The notes: a model not told the origin generated them from the letters alone. A stretch of DNA of 64,000 nucleotides from Allotamlana fucoidanivorans (GCF_006265225.1 NZ_VDCS01000016.1:1-64000); one strand, 5' to 3'; positions 43,171 to 53,232 are shown, counted from the first letter of the stretch. Program-made: numbers and translations.

Positions 43171-46100
43171 TTAAGGTTTTTTAAGATCGTGTTGAATCGT
43201 TATTTTATCACCTTTGATCACAGCATCAATAAAATGAATTTCCTCATATGCTACCCCATGCAATTTTGCAGGGATCCAAGCAGGGGATAAACTTAATAAA
43301 GTCTCCAATGAATTATGTAAGCTTACGGTTATCTCTCCTTCAATAATGTTTACATCACAGTCATGACAAAAGGTTTGGGCTTTGTCAATAACAAGCTTTC
43401 CTTCCTTGTTTATTTTGAAAATGAAAAGTGCTTCTTCATAACCTTTTTCGACATGTAATTCGAGTTTATTAAGCTCTTCCAATACCCAATCGACGAAAGT
43501 CAGATCACCATTAAATCTAGCAATTTCATAGATCTGGTTCTGTGTTATCATTTTACCATGATCCCATGAACTTTCCGAAATAATACCTTTTTCCTCTAAC
43601 ATCCCCTTCCCATGTTGTTTGTCAGCCTGCCACTCCCCATCATAATTGAACCCGTCCAATCTGGTAAATTGCCCCTGACCTTCTCTTAGGCCATTCTTCC
43701 ATTCACCTTCATAGACATCTCCATTAGCATAGGACATTTTACCTTGTCCATTATATTTACCATCTTTCCATTCACCTGAATAAATTTGTCCACTAAGCCA
43801 GGTAAAACTTCCATGTCCGTTTCTTTTATCATCTTTCCATTCGCCTGTATAAACCTTACCATCAGGCCAGGTATATATTCCAAAGCCACTTTTATAGTTT
43901 TCTTGCCATTCTCCTTCATAAACATCTCCATCGGCATAAGTCTTTTTTCCTTGACCGTGTTTTTGTAAATACCTATTAACGGTACCTACATATAAACTTC
44001 CGTCATCATATTTTTTAGAAACATCGTCTAGTATTCCTGGTCGTTCGGTGGCATAATAAGAATTATTGATAGACTCTAACCACTGTTTTACATAGGAAGT
44101 AAGTTGTTCTTCATTGGCAAGTCCTGTAAATACTTTACCCGCATTATTACCACTATGTGTCATACTATTATAGACATTCAATAAATTATTAGGAGAAATA
44201 CCGTGTTCATGTAAATTGTTTGAAACCTCATAGAAGCTTTCCAGGTCATTAAATTTAATAAGCCTGTAGGAAGGCAGCTTTGATCTTACCAAATGAACGG
44301 TATACTCCTTGGATTCACTGACCGGGGTGTAATGTAAGGCCTTGTATTTATATTTCAAGGTTGGGGTTTCGTAGGCCACTTTTACACGGTCTTTATAATT
44401 GTATGTCACCAAAGTAGAGGGTATAAAATACCCGGTTTTCAGGTCTCTTAACTTAATTTGAAAATCGGGTTCTCCAATTCTATCTGATGGTTGTGCATTT
44501 ATGGGATGGGCTTGTAATTTATTAGTAACTAGAGCATTGTTTATATCTTGTTCGTTGAATACAATTTCATATTTCCCTACCTCAATTCTTGGGTTAGTAA
44601 TCGTTTCATAAATTTCTTCTTTTATCTTTGAGTTACCAGCCAACTCTTTTATAGGAGTGCCGAACTCTAATAATTCATAAACACGCTGGTTGAAAGTCCT
44701 ATTGTGGGAGCCTGTCAATAATAGGTCCTTGCCTGTACTACCACCAATTAAGTAATTTTTGTCTGTACTTTCAACAAATTTTTGCTTAACCCCTCCAATT
44801 TTTACGCTTACCTTTTGACTCAAAGTTGGTGGATTTACCCAGTTATTATTAAAAATTTTATTGGAGGTAAATAACTTGGTGTCATCCTCGTCAGCGAGAG
44901 AAAGTCTGATATATCTATTGTCAGAAAATAAAATGAGAACATTAATTTCATCATATTGATTAGGCGATTGTCCTTTTTGAGGTAATTTCTTATAGTAATA
45001 AACAGCAACGGCATTGTTAGATAAATATGTAATGTTTTCTTTTATGTTGTTTATCCTTTGTGTGTATGCATCATTGTTGTTTTTGAAGGAGGCCGAGGCA
45101 TCTTCCATAGCTAATCGGCTAAATTCCTGCTTTAAAGACCATATAGCACTTACTAATTTCGATTGAAAACCATTATACATACCCAAGCTAAAAGTAAGTT
45201 TATGGGGCAGCGTATAACGCCTATTTGCAGCTTTTACTTTTTTAGTCTCGTTTCTAAATTTGTATGAAGGCAAATAATTACCAGAGGCAATGGTTGTGCT
45301 GTTTTTCCAGAAAATTTTTCTTTTTATTGACTCGATATTGGTGTCAAAATCTAAGGTCATTATTGAGCTTACCGTATGTTTAATAGGAGAGATTTCATCA
45401 TGATCAAGCGAGGTTTTTACAATCTCTTGATTTACTTCTAGAATTAATGTATTCCCTTTAAAATAGGCCCGCTGAATGGTTTGATGAACTATCATATAAT
45501 CATATCTTAAAGTAGAGGTGTAATATATGTCTTGATAACCAGCTGATACAGCTAGAATCCTTTTTTTTAGAGCGACTACATTGCTGCTTACAGGAAAGTT
45601 AATGTCTAGATTTTTAGAAAATGCCGTGTTAAAAATATCGTTCTGTTTATCAATTTCTTTCATTTTCTGAGAAAAGTTTTCTTTATAGCTGCGCCTGGCA
45701 TTGCTTTGTTCACGTTCTTTAGCCTCTTTTTCTAGTCTTTTTCTTTCAATACCATCTAAAATAGATTTTCCAAGGGCATTAAGTGAATTTTCTAATTGTT
45801 TCGAAGAGGTTTCCATCTGGACGTCCTGTTGAACCATGTTATAAGAATCCGCTTCCGAAATCCCCGAATATCTATACGAATAGAAATTTGTTTTTTTCAA
45901 AGCTTCATGCATGGCCATTTGCACTTCGAAGTTGGAAAGTTCTAATTCATCCATATTGGTTAAGTAGATTTTGGTTTCAGCATCTTCGGCTTCTTTGGTT
46001 CTTCTTTCGATTTCTTCCCAATATTTAGCTGTTTTTTCTTTCTCAGCAATTTTGTAAGCTTCTACTTCACGTTTTACTTCTTCACTTTGCATTTTTAGTC

Positions 46101-46233
46101 TAGCATTATGAGCCCTCCTTTCTTCTTCGGTCATTCCACTTTCAGCGGGAACAACTGTTGGTGTCTCAGATTGAGCAATGCACAAAAATGATGTTAGGAT
46201 AAAAAAACTGAAAAATAGTAGTTTAGCTTTCAT
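43171..46233 (-). CDS. Large exported MORN-repeat protein
   Basis: A 1020-residue protein with a signal peptide (LLFFSFFILTSFLCIAQ). A Glu/Lys/Arg-rich coiled coil (about 30-200) is followed by an unrecognised region (about 210-740) and then five or six MORN repeats (about 751-878; for example GDVYEGEWQENYKSGFG, GKVYTGEWKDDKRNGHG). A C-terminal domain of about 140 residues follows (WVLEELNKLELHVEKGYEEA...), which resembles the accessory domain seen after TonB-like repeats. MORN repeats often mediate lipid or protein contact. The function is unknown. Codon use is like its neighbours. Confidence 0.7.
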   Translation of the reverse strand: MKAKLLFFSFFILTSFLCIAQSETPTVVPAESGMTEEERRAHNARLKMQSEEVKREVEAYKIAEKEKTAKYWEEIERRTKEAEDAETKIYLTNMDELELSNFEVQMAMHEALKKTNFYSYRYSGISEADSYNMVQQDVQMETSSKQLENSLNALGKSILDGIERKRLEKEAKEREQSNARRSYKENFSQKMKEIDKQNDIFNTAFSKNLDINFPVSSNVVALKKRILAVSAGYQDIYYTSTLRYDYMIVHQTIQRAYFKGNTLILEVNQEIVKTSLDHDEISPIKHTVSSIMTLDFDTNIESIKRKIFWKNSTTIASGNYLPSYKFRNETKKVKAANRRYTLPHKLTFSLGMYNGFQSKLVSAIWSLKQEFSRLAMEDASASFKNNNDAYTQRINNIKENITYLSNNAVAVYYYKKLPQKGQSPNQYDEINVLILFSDNRYIRLSLADEDDTKLFTSNKIFNNNWVNPPTLSQKVSVKIGGVKQKFVESTDKNYLIGGSTGKDLLLTGSHNRTFNQRVYELLEFGTPIKELAGNSKIKEEIYETITNPRIEVGKYEIVFNEQDINNALVTNKLQAHPINAQPSDRIGEPDFQIKLRDLKTGYFIPSTLVTYNYKDRVKVAYETPTLKYKYKALHYTPVSESKEYTVHLVRSKLPSYRLIKFNDLESFYEVSNNLHEHGISPNNLLNVYNSMTHSGNNAGKVFTGLANEEQLTSYVKQWLESINNSYYATERPGILDDVSKKYDDGSLYVGTVNRYLQKHGQGKKTYADGDVYEGEWQENYKSGFGIYTWPDGKVYTGEWKDDKRNGHGSFTWLSGQIYSGEWKDGKYNGQGKMSYANGDVYEGEWKNGLREGQGQFTRLDGFNYDGEWQADKQHGKGMLEEKGIISESSWDHGKMITQNQIYEIARFNGDLTFVDWVLEELNKLELHVEKGYEEALFIFKINKEGKLVIDKAQTFCHDCDVNIIEGEITVSLHNSLETLLSLSPAWIPAKLHGVAYEEIHFIDAVIKGDKITIQHDLKKP

Positions 46234-46272
46234 GTATTTTGATTTAAGTTAATTTTTGGTTAAGCACTGTCG

Positions 46273-46587
46273 CTAGCAACTCTGAGTGGATTCGAAGGCC
46301 TGCCCTGAGCGAAGTTGAAGAGTAGTCGAATGCTCTCCATTAAAAAGAAAATCAGTAATCTCATAAGTAACTATGGAAACTTGTATTTCAACCTCGTTTT
46401 TTCCTGGATTATTAGCTCTTGCTTTTACAGTTGCTCTGTAACTATAAGTCCCCTGGTTGGCAGATAAACCAACATTTAGACAATCGCCTACATTCTCAAT
46501 AAACTGAGTGAAAGAGATTGAAGATGATAAAGAGAGAAAAAGAATAGCAAAATAGTGTTTGCTTAGTTTGGGTAAAAAAGATTGCAT
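46273..46587 (-). CDS. Small exported protein, 3' end overwritten by a repeat
   Basis: A 104-residue ORF with a signal peptide (HYFAILFLSLSSSISFTQ) and a small mature domain with one early Cys (GDCLNVG). The last 20 or so codons are encoded by a palindromic repeat-like sequence (see 46276-46340), so the natural C-terminus may have been lost. It lies 40 bp upstream of the MORN gene on the same strand. No family recognised. Confidence 0.5.
   Translation of the reverse strand: MQSFLPKLSKHYFAILFLSLSSSISFTQFIENVGDCLNVGLSANQGTYSYRATVKARANNPGKNEVEIQVSIVTYEITDFLFNGEHSTTLQLRSGQAFESTQSC
46276..46340. repeat. Palindromic repeat-like element at the 3' end of the small exported gene
   Basis: GGATTCGAAGGCCTGCCCTG, AGCGAAGTTGAAGAG and TAGTCGAATGC contain the inverted words ATTCGA and TCGAAT together with the CTGAGCGAAG and GAAGTTGAAG words that are common in dispersed flavobacterial intergenic repeats. 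Only one copy is in the window; a related GGATTCGG...TCGAATCC palindrome occurs in attC-like site 1. Confidence 0.4.
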
Positions 46588-46821
46588 TAATATTACTTTT
46601 TAATAGTTGTGGTAAATAAATTATTATGTGTTATTAGAAATTGTATATCAGTTAATTTTTATCGTATTGTTGATTATTGTTACAAATTAAAAAAAATCAT
46701 ATAAATTAATTAATATTGGGATAAATTAAGATTTTACTTTCAAAATAATATATATGTTTCTTCATATTTACAGAATCATAATTTTATACCGAGTAATTAG
46801 ATAAAATCGACAGAAATACAT

Positions 46822-47271
46822 ATGCAAACACGCGACTATGACTGCTATATACTAATTGAAGCCCTAAAAGGTTTTAGACTGCTTAATGAAGATTTTACAG
46901 CTGTAATTCCTGCTCAAGAGACTAACGGTTACACCAATTTGTATGCAAATAGCATAGCGGTTAGTTTTTTGCATGATATGGAAGACGAGCAGTTAAACGC
47001 CATTCACTTTTTTGAAGACCACCAGAAAACCATAATCGATACCATATCAGCTCACCTTTCAAAAACCTTTAAAGACCCTAAAAAGGAGTTAGGACTTGAT
47101 TGCATAAACATTTTAAACGAGCATAAAGACGGTATCTGTTATGTTGCCTACCGCTTTTTGGATGCTTCAGGAAATAAATTTTATGTTAAGCTTCACAAAA
47201 ACAAAGTAATTAATAATCGTAATTTTTTTTTAAGGTTTTTAAACAAGATATACAATACTATATATTCTTAA
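46822..47271 (+). CDS. Unknown protein
   Basis: A 149-residue soluble protein. It has two Cys (CYILIEALKGF near the start, GICYVAYRF later), a mixed alpha/beta pattern and a basic aromatic C-terminus (NNRNFFLRFLNKIYNTIYS). No family recognised. It stands alone between the small exported gene and the convergent carbonic anhydrase gene (8 bp between the stops). Confidence 0.5.
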   Translation: MQTRDYDCYILIEALKGFRLLNEDFTAVIPAQETNGYTNLYANSIAVSFLHDMEDEQLNAIHFFEDHQKTIIDTISAHLSKTFKDPKKELGLDCINILNEHKDGICYVAYRFLDASGNKFYVKLHKNKVINNRNFFLRFLNKIYNTIYS

Positions 47272-47279
47272 TATTACCT

Positions 47280-47798
47280 CTATTCTTCCTTAAACCAACT
47301 GGAGTATAAAATATAATTATCGGCTATACGATTAATTTCTCCTGAAATTAAATCTTTACTAATATCTTTAATCTTTTTTGCAGGAACTCCTGCATATATA
47401 CTACCTGATTCTACTTTAGTGCCTTTGGTTAAAACCGCGCCTGCGGCAATAATACTATTAGACTCCACAACACAATCATCCATTACTATACTACCCATAC
47501 CAATAAGTACATTATCGTGAATAGTACAGCCATGAACCAAGGCATTATGCCCAATGGACACGTGATTTCCAATGGTGGTTGGCGATGTTTTATACGTACA
47601 GTGAATAACGGCACCGTCTTGAACATTGACCTTATCCCCCATTTTTATAAAGTGTACATCACCGCGTAAAACCGCATTAAACCATATACTACATTGGTTT
47701 CCCATAACAACATCTCCTACAATGGTAGCATTTTCAGCAACATAACAATTGCTCGGTATTTTTGGTATTTTCCCCTTTACAGATTTTATTACTGGCAT
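47280..47798 (-). CDS. Gamma carbonic anhydrase-family hexapeptide-repeat protein
   Basis: A 172-residue left-handed beta-helix protein. The hexapeptide turns are clear (NATIVGDVVMGNQCSIWFNAV, HVSIGHNALVHGCTIHDNVLIGMGSIV). The zinc-ligand histidines are present (HC at about 70, GH and HG about 88-93). It resembles YrdA/PaaY and gamma carbonic anhydrases, but many such proteins have no measured activity. It is downstream of the LytTR regulator on the same strand. Confidence 0.85.
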   Translation of the reverse strand: MPVIKSVKGKIPKIPSNCYVAENATIVGDVVMGNQCSIWFNAVLRGDVHFIKMGDKVNVQDGAVIHCTYKTSPTTIGNHVSIGHNALVHGCTIHDNVLIGMGSIVMDDCVVESNSIIAAGAVLTKGTKVESGSIYAGVPAKKIKDISKDLISGEINRIADNYILYSSWFKEE

Positions 47799-47809
47799 AA
47801 TTTTATTTT

Positions 47810-48547
47810 TTATTTAAAATAAGATAACAATTCAGATTTTTTTGATGCTGAAACCATAATTTCTTTTCCACTGCTTAACAATACGTGCCCACCTTTACCC
47901 TTCACATATTTTACTACCTCACTTACATTTACCATATACGATTTATGCACACGTGCAAACCCTACACCTTTTAAGGCATCTTCAAAATATTTTAGCGTTT
48001 TACTTACTAGCTTCTTTTTACCATTTACAAGATAAATCTCTGTGTAATTATCATCCGCTTTACAATATAAAATTTCAGAAGTATTAAGAATTTCAAATCC
48101 ATCTAATTGAGGAATGGTAATTTTACCAGACACTCTCTTCTTAATTTTTGAAACTAACACTTGATGATGCAATGCGGCTTCTTTTTTCCTGATTTCGGCT
48201 ACATAATCAACCGCTTTTATAAGTTCATCAATGGAAATAGGCTTCATTAAATAGTAAGATGCATGGGCGTTTAAGGCTTCAATGGCGTAATTATTGTACG
48301 CTGTAACAAATATAGTTTCAAAATCAACATCTCCTACTTTTTCTAGTAAATCAAACGCATTTCCATAAGGCATTTCAACATCAAGAAACACAAGATCTAC
48401 ATCCTTGTTTCTAATTAAAACGAGTGCCTCATCCACATTTTCTGCTTCACCTAAAACACAAACATTAGGACAATATTTTTTCAAATAATTCTTTAAAATA
48501 GCTCTGCTGGTTTGCTCATCTTCTACAATTATAGCTTTCAAATCCAT
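47810..48547 (-). CDS. LytTR response regulator
   Basis: A 245-residue protein. The receiver domain (about 1-120) has the acidic pair ED (9-10), phospho-acceptor D56 (LVFLDVEMP) and a late Lys in YYLMKP. The LytTR DNA-binding domain (about 140-243) includes SEILYCKADDNYTEIYL and GFARVHKSYMVNV. It is the partner of the kinase immediately upstream (start and stop adjacent, 48547/48548). Confidence 0.9.
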   Translation of the reverse strand: MDLKAIIVEDEQTSRAILKNYLKKYCPNVCVLGEAENVDEALVLIRNKDVDLVFLDVEMPYGNAFDLLEKVGDVDFETIFVTAYNNYAIEALNAHASYYLMKPISIDELIKAVDYVAEIRKKEAALHHQVLVSKIKKRVSGKITIPQLDGFEILNTSEILYCKADDNYTEIYLVNGKKKLVSKTLKYFEDALKGVGFARVHKSYMVNVSEVVKYVKGKGGHVLLSSGKEIMVSASKKSELLSYFK

Positions 48548-50728
48548 TTAATTCTTCTTTAACGTTACCTCTACTTTTGTGCCTACATCTTCATGAGTTG
48601 ATAAATCTGTAATTAAAACACGTACCTTATCTTTATACATATTATTTAAAATAGACACGCGTTTTTTTATATTTCCCATGCCCCTTGAATTCTGTTTTTT
48701 CTGATGTTCTGATTTTAAAGATTTTGACTTTGCTCTCCCTATACCGTCATCAGAAATTGTAATCTGAATTTCATCTGTAGTCTTTTGCGCTATGGCTATC
48801 TTTAAAATCCCTTTTTGTTTTTTGTAACGCAACCCATGCCACACAGCATTCTCTATATAAGGTTGCAACAACATAGGCGGAATAACAAAATCATTTATAG
48901 CTATACTGTCATCAACATGTATTTGATAATCAAACTTATCTTTAAATCTAAAATGCTCTAATTGAACGTATAATTTAAGCAATTCAAGTTCATTTTCTAA
49001 TGGAATAAAATCTTGCTCGCTATTCTCAAGAACAGCACGCATGAGTAAGGAAAAATCGGTTAAATATTTATTGGCAGTACGTTCATCATTCATTGCAATA
49101 AAACTATTTACAGAATTAAGCGCATTAAAAATAAAATGCGGATTCATCTGGCTTCGTAAGCTTTTTAAAGCCAATAAATTATTAGCCAAACGTTGTTGTT
49201 TAATGTATTTAAACATAAAAACACCAGCAACCAACAGCAATACAACACCTCCTATTAATGAATAAATAACGAGCTTTTGACGTTTTGTTTGCTCAACCGA
49301 TAATTGATATTTACTTTGCGACAGTTCACGATCACTCTCTAAACTTAAAATTCTGTTTTGCTTATTGATGATATCTTTACTTAAGCGACTAGCTTGCGAT
49401 ATTTCTTGTTCTCGCTTTATATACAGTTTATCTACCAGTTCAACATAATCTTGATAGGCGGCCAACGCTTTATCAAATTGCCCGGCATCTCGGTACACTT
49501 CAGATAATTTTCTGGTAGCGTCTTTTTGAACAATTAAATCCGATTTTTTATCAGCCTCCTCTATACTTTTTTCCAAATAAGGAATAGCATTATTAAAATC
49601 ACTTTGAGAGGCGTACGCCTTTCCTATTTTATAATTCTGTTTTTGAGAAGTAAGACTACTTTCGTTATCTAAAACTGCATCTTCTTCTATATCATCGAGC
49701 TCATTTAAAACTTCTTTTCTAAGTTCTATTTCACCTGAAAAATTATTGGTTTCATTTCTAAACTCAGCTACTTTGGCTTTCTCTTGAACAGCGCGCTTTT
49801 TATTTTCGGTGTTAGCCAATTGCATTGATTTTTCAAAATAAGCCTCAGCTTGTTCAACCTTACCTTCCTCTTTGTACACTTGCGCTATTTTTGAGTTTAA
49901 ATCGGTAATCTTAGGTTTTACTAAATGTTTCTTTGCTTTATTTAATCCCAAATTATAGGCATTTAGCGCTTCTTTAAACTTTTTAATCTGCACGTTGATG
50001 TCTCCTATACCTTCATAGAGTTCTATATGCTGCCCAGGAGAAAGATTCCTTTTAGCAATATTATGATAGATGGTTAAACTTTCCTGATAGTTTTTATTCT
50101 GCCTGTATGCCCTGGCTAACTTAAGTTTTACCACATTTGATTCTTGACTTTGTAAACTTATGCGATAATTTGACGCTGCCAAATCATATTGTTTCCAGTA
50201 GAAATGAATATCACCTAAAACTTCATACACCTCACTATTCTCTTTTACCGATTTACTTTCGGTTAAAGCATCTCCAACAAACTGAATACTCTTTTTAGCA
50301 TCCTTTTTCAAATAGACTTGCGCTGAATCTATTAAAGATTTAAAGGGTGTTTCATCAGTATATGATACTTCTTTTAATTGAGGACTTTTACTTGACTTAT
50401 CGGTGTCTGGTTCAACTTCAACACGTATCCTGTCATTATTTCGTATTGTATAATAAACGGTTTCAAAATCAATATGTCTTATAATGAGCTCATCCCCTAT
50501 TTTAACTTTTATTCTAAATTCACCAAAACTATCGGTGGTGGTATATCCGCCTTCACTCACTTCAATATTTACATTTGGAATAGGAGCTCTTGAATCGCTT
50601 TCAATAACAGATCCGTGTACTTCAAATCTTTCATCTTGTCTAGATAACCTATTGCCCACCTGCCCCTCTACCAACAAAGCATGGCAAAGAAAAAGAACAC
50701 TTACTATATGTTTTATTACTCGCGGCAT
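48548..50728 (-). CDS. LytS-type sensor histidine kinase with CarboxypepD and TPR sensor parts
   Basis: A 726-residue protein with a signal-like N-terminus. A carboxypeptidase-regulatory-like beta domain (about 34-110: EVHGSVIESDSRAPIPNVNIEV) and about seven TPR units (about 130-440) face the periplasm. A TM segment lies at about 482-505 (LIGGVVLLLVAGVFMF). The kinase core of the His_kinase family (PF06580) has H531 (QMNPHFIFNALNS) and the ATP lid ISDDGIGRAKSK. It is co-transcribed with the LytTR regulator. The CarboxypepD domain is the kind found in TonB-dependent receptors, so a surface or cell-wall signal is possible. Confidence 0.9.
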   Translation of the reverse strand: MPRVIKHIVSVLFLCHALLVEGQVGNRLSRQDERFEVHGSVIESDSRAPIPNVNIEVSEGGYTTTDSFGEFRIKVKIGDELIIRHIDFETVYYTIRNNDRIRVEVEPDTDKSSKSPQLKEVSYTDETPFKSLIDSAQVYLKKDAKKSIQFVGDALTESKSVKENSEVYEVLGDIHFYWKQYDLAASNYRISLQSQESNVVKLKLARAYRQNKNYQESLTIYHNIAKRNLSPGQHIELYEGIGDINVQIKKFKEALNAYNLGLNKAKKHLVKPKITDLNSKIAQVYKEEGKVEQAEAYFEKSMQLANTENKKRAVQEKAKVAEFRNETNNFSGEIELRKEVLNELDDIEEDAVLDNESSLTSQKQNYKIGKAYASQSDFNNAIPYLEKSIEEADKKSDLIVQKDATRKLSEVYRDAGQFDKALAAYQDYVELVDKLYIKREQEISQASRLSKDIINKQNRILSLESDRELSQSKYQLSVEQTKRQKLVIYSLIGGVVLLLVAGVFMFKYIKQQRLANNLLALKSLRSQMNPHFIFNALNSVNSFIAMNDERTANKYLTDFSLLMRAVLENSEQDFIPLENELELLKLYVQLEHFRFKDKFDYQIHVDDSIAINDFVIPPMLLQPYIENAVWHGLRYKKQKGILKIAIAQKTTDEIQITISDDGIGRAKSKSLKSEHQKKQNSRGMGNIKKRVSILNNMYKDKVRVLITDLSTHEDVGTKVEVTLKKN

Positions 50729-50939
50729 TGACTTAAAATATCATAGATAAACATACGCACTTTCATTGGTTTATTAAAATACTTAAAAGTGAAATACTAC
50801 TGTTTTTACTCTAAAAATATAGCGGTTAATCATTCTTAGATAAGCTTCACGCATTGATAAGCATAATATACGCATTCCTACTTTTAAAAAAATATTGTTC
50901 GTGGTAGCTTTAAACTATTAATCAAAAAACCTAAACCTT

Positions 50940-52076
50940 ATGAAAACGTATTCTGTATTCTTATTATTTTGCTTTGGGCTTTATGCTCCGCACATGCAAG
51001 CCAAATCAAAGGCTTCTTTTACGATTCAAAACACTGAGCCTAATGAAACTCATTTTATTAAGGTAGCTCTTCTTTTGGATACAAGCAATAGCATGGATGG
51101 ATTAATTAATCAGGCCAAATCACAACTATGGGATATTGTCAACACGCTTTCATATGCTAAATGCGGCACTACAAAACCAAATTTACAAATCGCTTTATAT
51201 GAATACGGCAATGATAATTTGAGTTCAAAAGAAGGCTATATTAAACAGGTGCTTCCTTTTGGTAATGATTTAGATGATATATCTGAAGCGCTTTTTTCAC
51301 TTACCACAAATGGAGGTGAAGAATACTGCGGACAAGTGATTCAAACCTCCATAAAACAACTGGATTGGGGCAAAAACCCAGACGATTTAAAACTTATTTT
51401 TATTGCAGGCAATGAGCCTTTCAACCAAGGTAAAATCAGCTATAAAAATGTTGCTTTGCAAGCAAAAGAAAAACACATTACTATTAACACCATATTTTGC
51501 GGTAATTATAACCAAGGAATCTCATCACTTTGGAAAGACGGTGCCGATTTAACTCATGGTAATTACGCCGCCATAAACTCTAACAAAGCCACAGTATACA
51601 TTACTTCTCCTTATGATGATGCTATTTTAATTTTAAACAAAAAACTCAACCAAACCTATGTGAGCTACGGAACAAAAGGTCGTTATAAAAAAAGTATGCA
51701 GGAAGCACAAGACCGAAATGCGAATAAATATAGTAAAACCAATGCCGTAAAACGTGCCATAAGTAAAAGTTCTCATTTGTATAAAAATGAATCGTGGGAT
51801 TTAGTAGACGCTGAAGCCTTAGACGAAGTGGTTATTGAATCTATTTCTGATGATGCCTTACCTGATGAACTAAAAGGAAAATCAAAAGCAGACATTAAAT
51901 CTTATATTGATGCAAAACGACAAGAACGCGAATCTATTCAACAAGAAATTCAAAAACTAAATAAAAAGCGAAACGATTACGTTTTAAAGCAACAAAAAGA
52001 AACCAACAACGGTCTTGAACATGTTATGATTCAAGCGATAAAAAATCAAGCTAAAAAAAAGAATTATATCTGGTAG
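50940..52076 (+). CDS. Exported von Willebrand factor A-domain protein
   Basis: A 378-residue protein with a signal peptide (LFCFGLYAPHMQAK). The vWFA domain (about 38-230) has a complete first MIDAS motif (DTSNS, D47-S51). A Lys/Gln-rich helical C-terminus follows (RQERESIQQEIQKLNKKRND). Probably periplasmic or surface-bound, binding a divalent cation and a partner protein. No neighbour suggests the partner. Confidence 0.8.
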   Translation: MKTYSVFLLFCFGLYAPHMQAKSKASFTIQNTEPNETHFIKVALLLDTSNSMDGLINQAKSQLWDIVNTLSYAKCGTTKPNLQIALYEYGNDNLSSKEGYIKQVLPFGNDLDDISEALFSLTTNGGEEYCGQVIQTSIKQLDWGKNPDDLKLIFIAGNEPFNQGKISYKNVALQAKEKHITINTIFCGNYNQGISSLWKDGADLTHGNYAAINSNKATVYITSPYDDAILILNKKLNQTYVSYGTKGRYKKSMQEAQDRNANKYSKTNAVKRAISKSSHLYKNESWDLVDAEALDEVVIESISDDALPDELKGKSKADIKSYIDAKRQERESIQQEIQKLNKKRNDYVLKQQKETNNGLEHVMIQAIKNQAKKKNYIW

Positions 52077-52081
52077 TAAAA

Positions 52082-52109
52082 AAAGAGGTTCTCATTATGA
52101 AACCTCTTT
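52082..52109. terminator. Bidirectional terminator between vWFA and porP/sprF genes
   Basis: AAAGAGGTT (52082-52090) and AACCTCTTT (52101-52109) form a perfect 9-bp stem with a 10-nt loop and lie between convergent stops at 52076 and 52116. Confidence 0.75.
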
Positions 52110-52115
52110 ACTTAT

Positions 52116-53126
52116 TTAATTTACAGCAGGACAATTACAGTCATAAGGTTCTCGTCTGCAACTAAAATTATAACCTAATGACAGCTGATGAAAGCCCCCG
52201 TTTGTAAACACCACAGCATTGGATTGATAGGTGTAATTATAAGCAAACATAAAATTCTTGTAATTGACCCCTAAAAGTGGTGTAAACTGATTTAGTTTCT
52301 GACTGTTTATGGCTCCAGAATCTGATAAATACTGAGCCCCGTCTAAACTTTGTCTATAAGATAAACCACCCCAAATACTTCCAAAATCTGTTGCTTTATA
52401 AACCTTAGCATTTACATCAATGGTAGACTCTTTTGTACCACTCTTATATTGAAACATCAAAGATGGCTCAAAACTCCATGTACTTTCTAATCTGCTAAAA
52501 ACATAGCCAGCAGACAATAAATAACGTGTTAGATTGCTTGTAATTTCAAGATCATTATTAACTCCAGAATTTTTCAATAAATTCTTTATGGTACCATGAG
52601 CATAAAAATCTAAATAGTGATATGAAAAACCAAAATCCATATTAAAATTCGTTCTACTTTGAACACCGCCCCCAATACTAGGATCTCCAACTGGAGCATC
52701 ATTCAAAAAATCAGTTTCATCTAATTGGTATTGAATAAATCCAGCACTTAACCCGAAAGACAGCATATTCAAATCCACTTCACTCCTTGAAAACATTAAA
52801 TGATGTGCATATGTGGCATAGGCACCCTTTTGGGAATGATAACCATTTTTATCGGCATATACAATGCCACCAATTGCAGAAGGACTATCCCCTATTCTAC
52901 CATTAGCACTCAGGGTTAAAAGTTTAGGGGCATCCTCTTGACCGAACCATTGTTGCCTGGCTGTTAATCTTATTTTTGAACAATTAGCAGCCCCTGCCAT
53001 TGAAGGATGTATTAAATAGTAATTATCGGTAAGATAGTCTGTATAAATAGGTAAACCTTCCTGAGCAGTCACCTTTAGACATGATAACGTCAAAACAGCA
53101 ACACAAATAATGTATTTTATTTTCAT
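52116..53126 (-). CDS. Type IX secretion PorP/SprF-family membrane protein
   Basis: About 336 residues from ATG 53126; the longer frame adds 17 residues that would precede the signal. Signal peptide IICVAVLTLSCLKVTAQ. LPIYTDYLTDNYYLIHPSMAGAANCSKIRLTARQQW is the PorP/SprF block, followed by a beta-barrel-type body. The C-terminus RREPYDCNCPAVN has a CxC. SprF-like proteins often work with a giant surface adhesin gene; none is next to it here, so the partner is elsewhere. Confidence 0.85.
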   Translation of the reverse strand: MKIKYIICVAVLTLSCLKVTAQEGLPIYTDYLTDNYYLIHPSMAGAANCSKIRLTARQQWFGQEDAPKLLTLSANGRIGDSPSAIGGIVYADKNGYHSQKGAYATYAHHLMFSRSEVDLNMLSFGLSAGFIQYQLDETDFLNDAPVGDPSIGGGVQSRTNFNMDFGFSYHYLDFYAHGTIKNLLKNSGVNNDLEITSNLTRYLLSAGYVFSRLESTWSFEPSLMFQYKSGTKESTIDVNAKVYKATDFGSIWGGLSYRQSLDGAQYLSDSGAINSQKLNQFTPLLGVNYKNFMFAYNYTYQSNAVVFTNGGFHQLSLGYNFSCRREPYDCNCPAVN

Positions 53127-53232
53127 AAACTTTCTTATCACGTAGATTGGGCCATTAAAAAACGCCAGTAGAAGCATTTTATTTCACAAAACTACAATAC
53201 TCAAATATATGGATACTAATGTTTTCTTTTAG

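Noticed and set aside
43786-43968. Plus-strand ORF in the MORN-repeat region
   Set aside because: Frame shadow produced by the repetitive MORN coding sequence.
52116-53126. Complete type IX secretion locus
   Set aside because: Only a PorP/SprF-like gene is here; no other Gld/Spr components are nearby.
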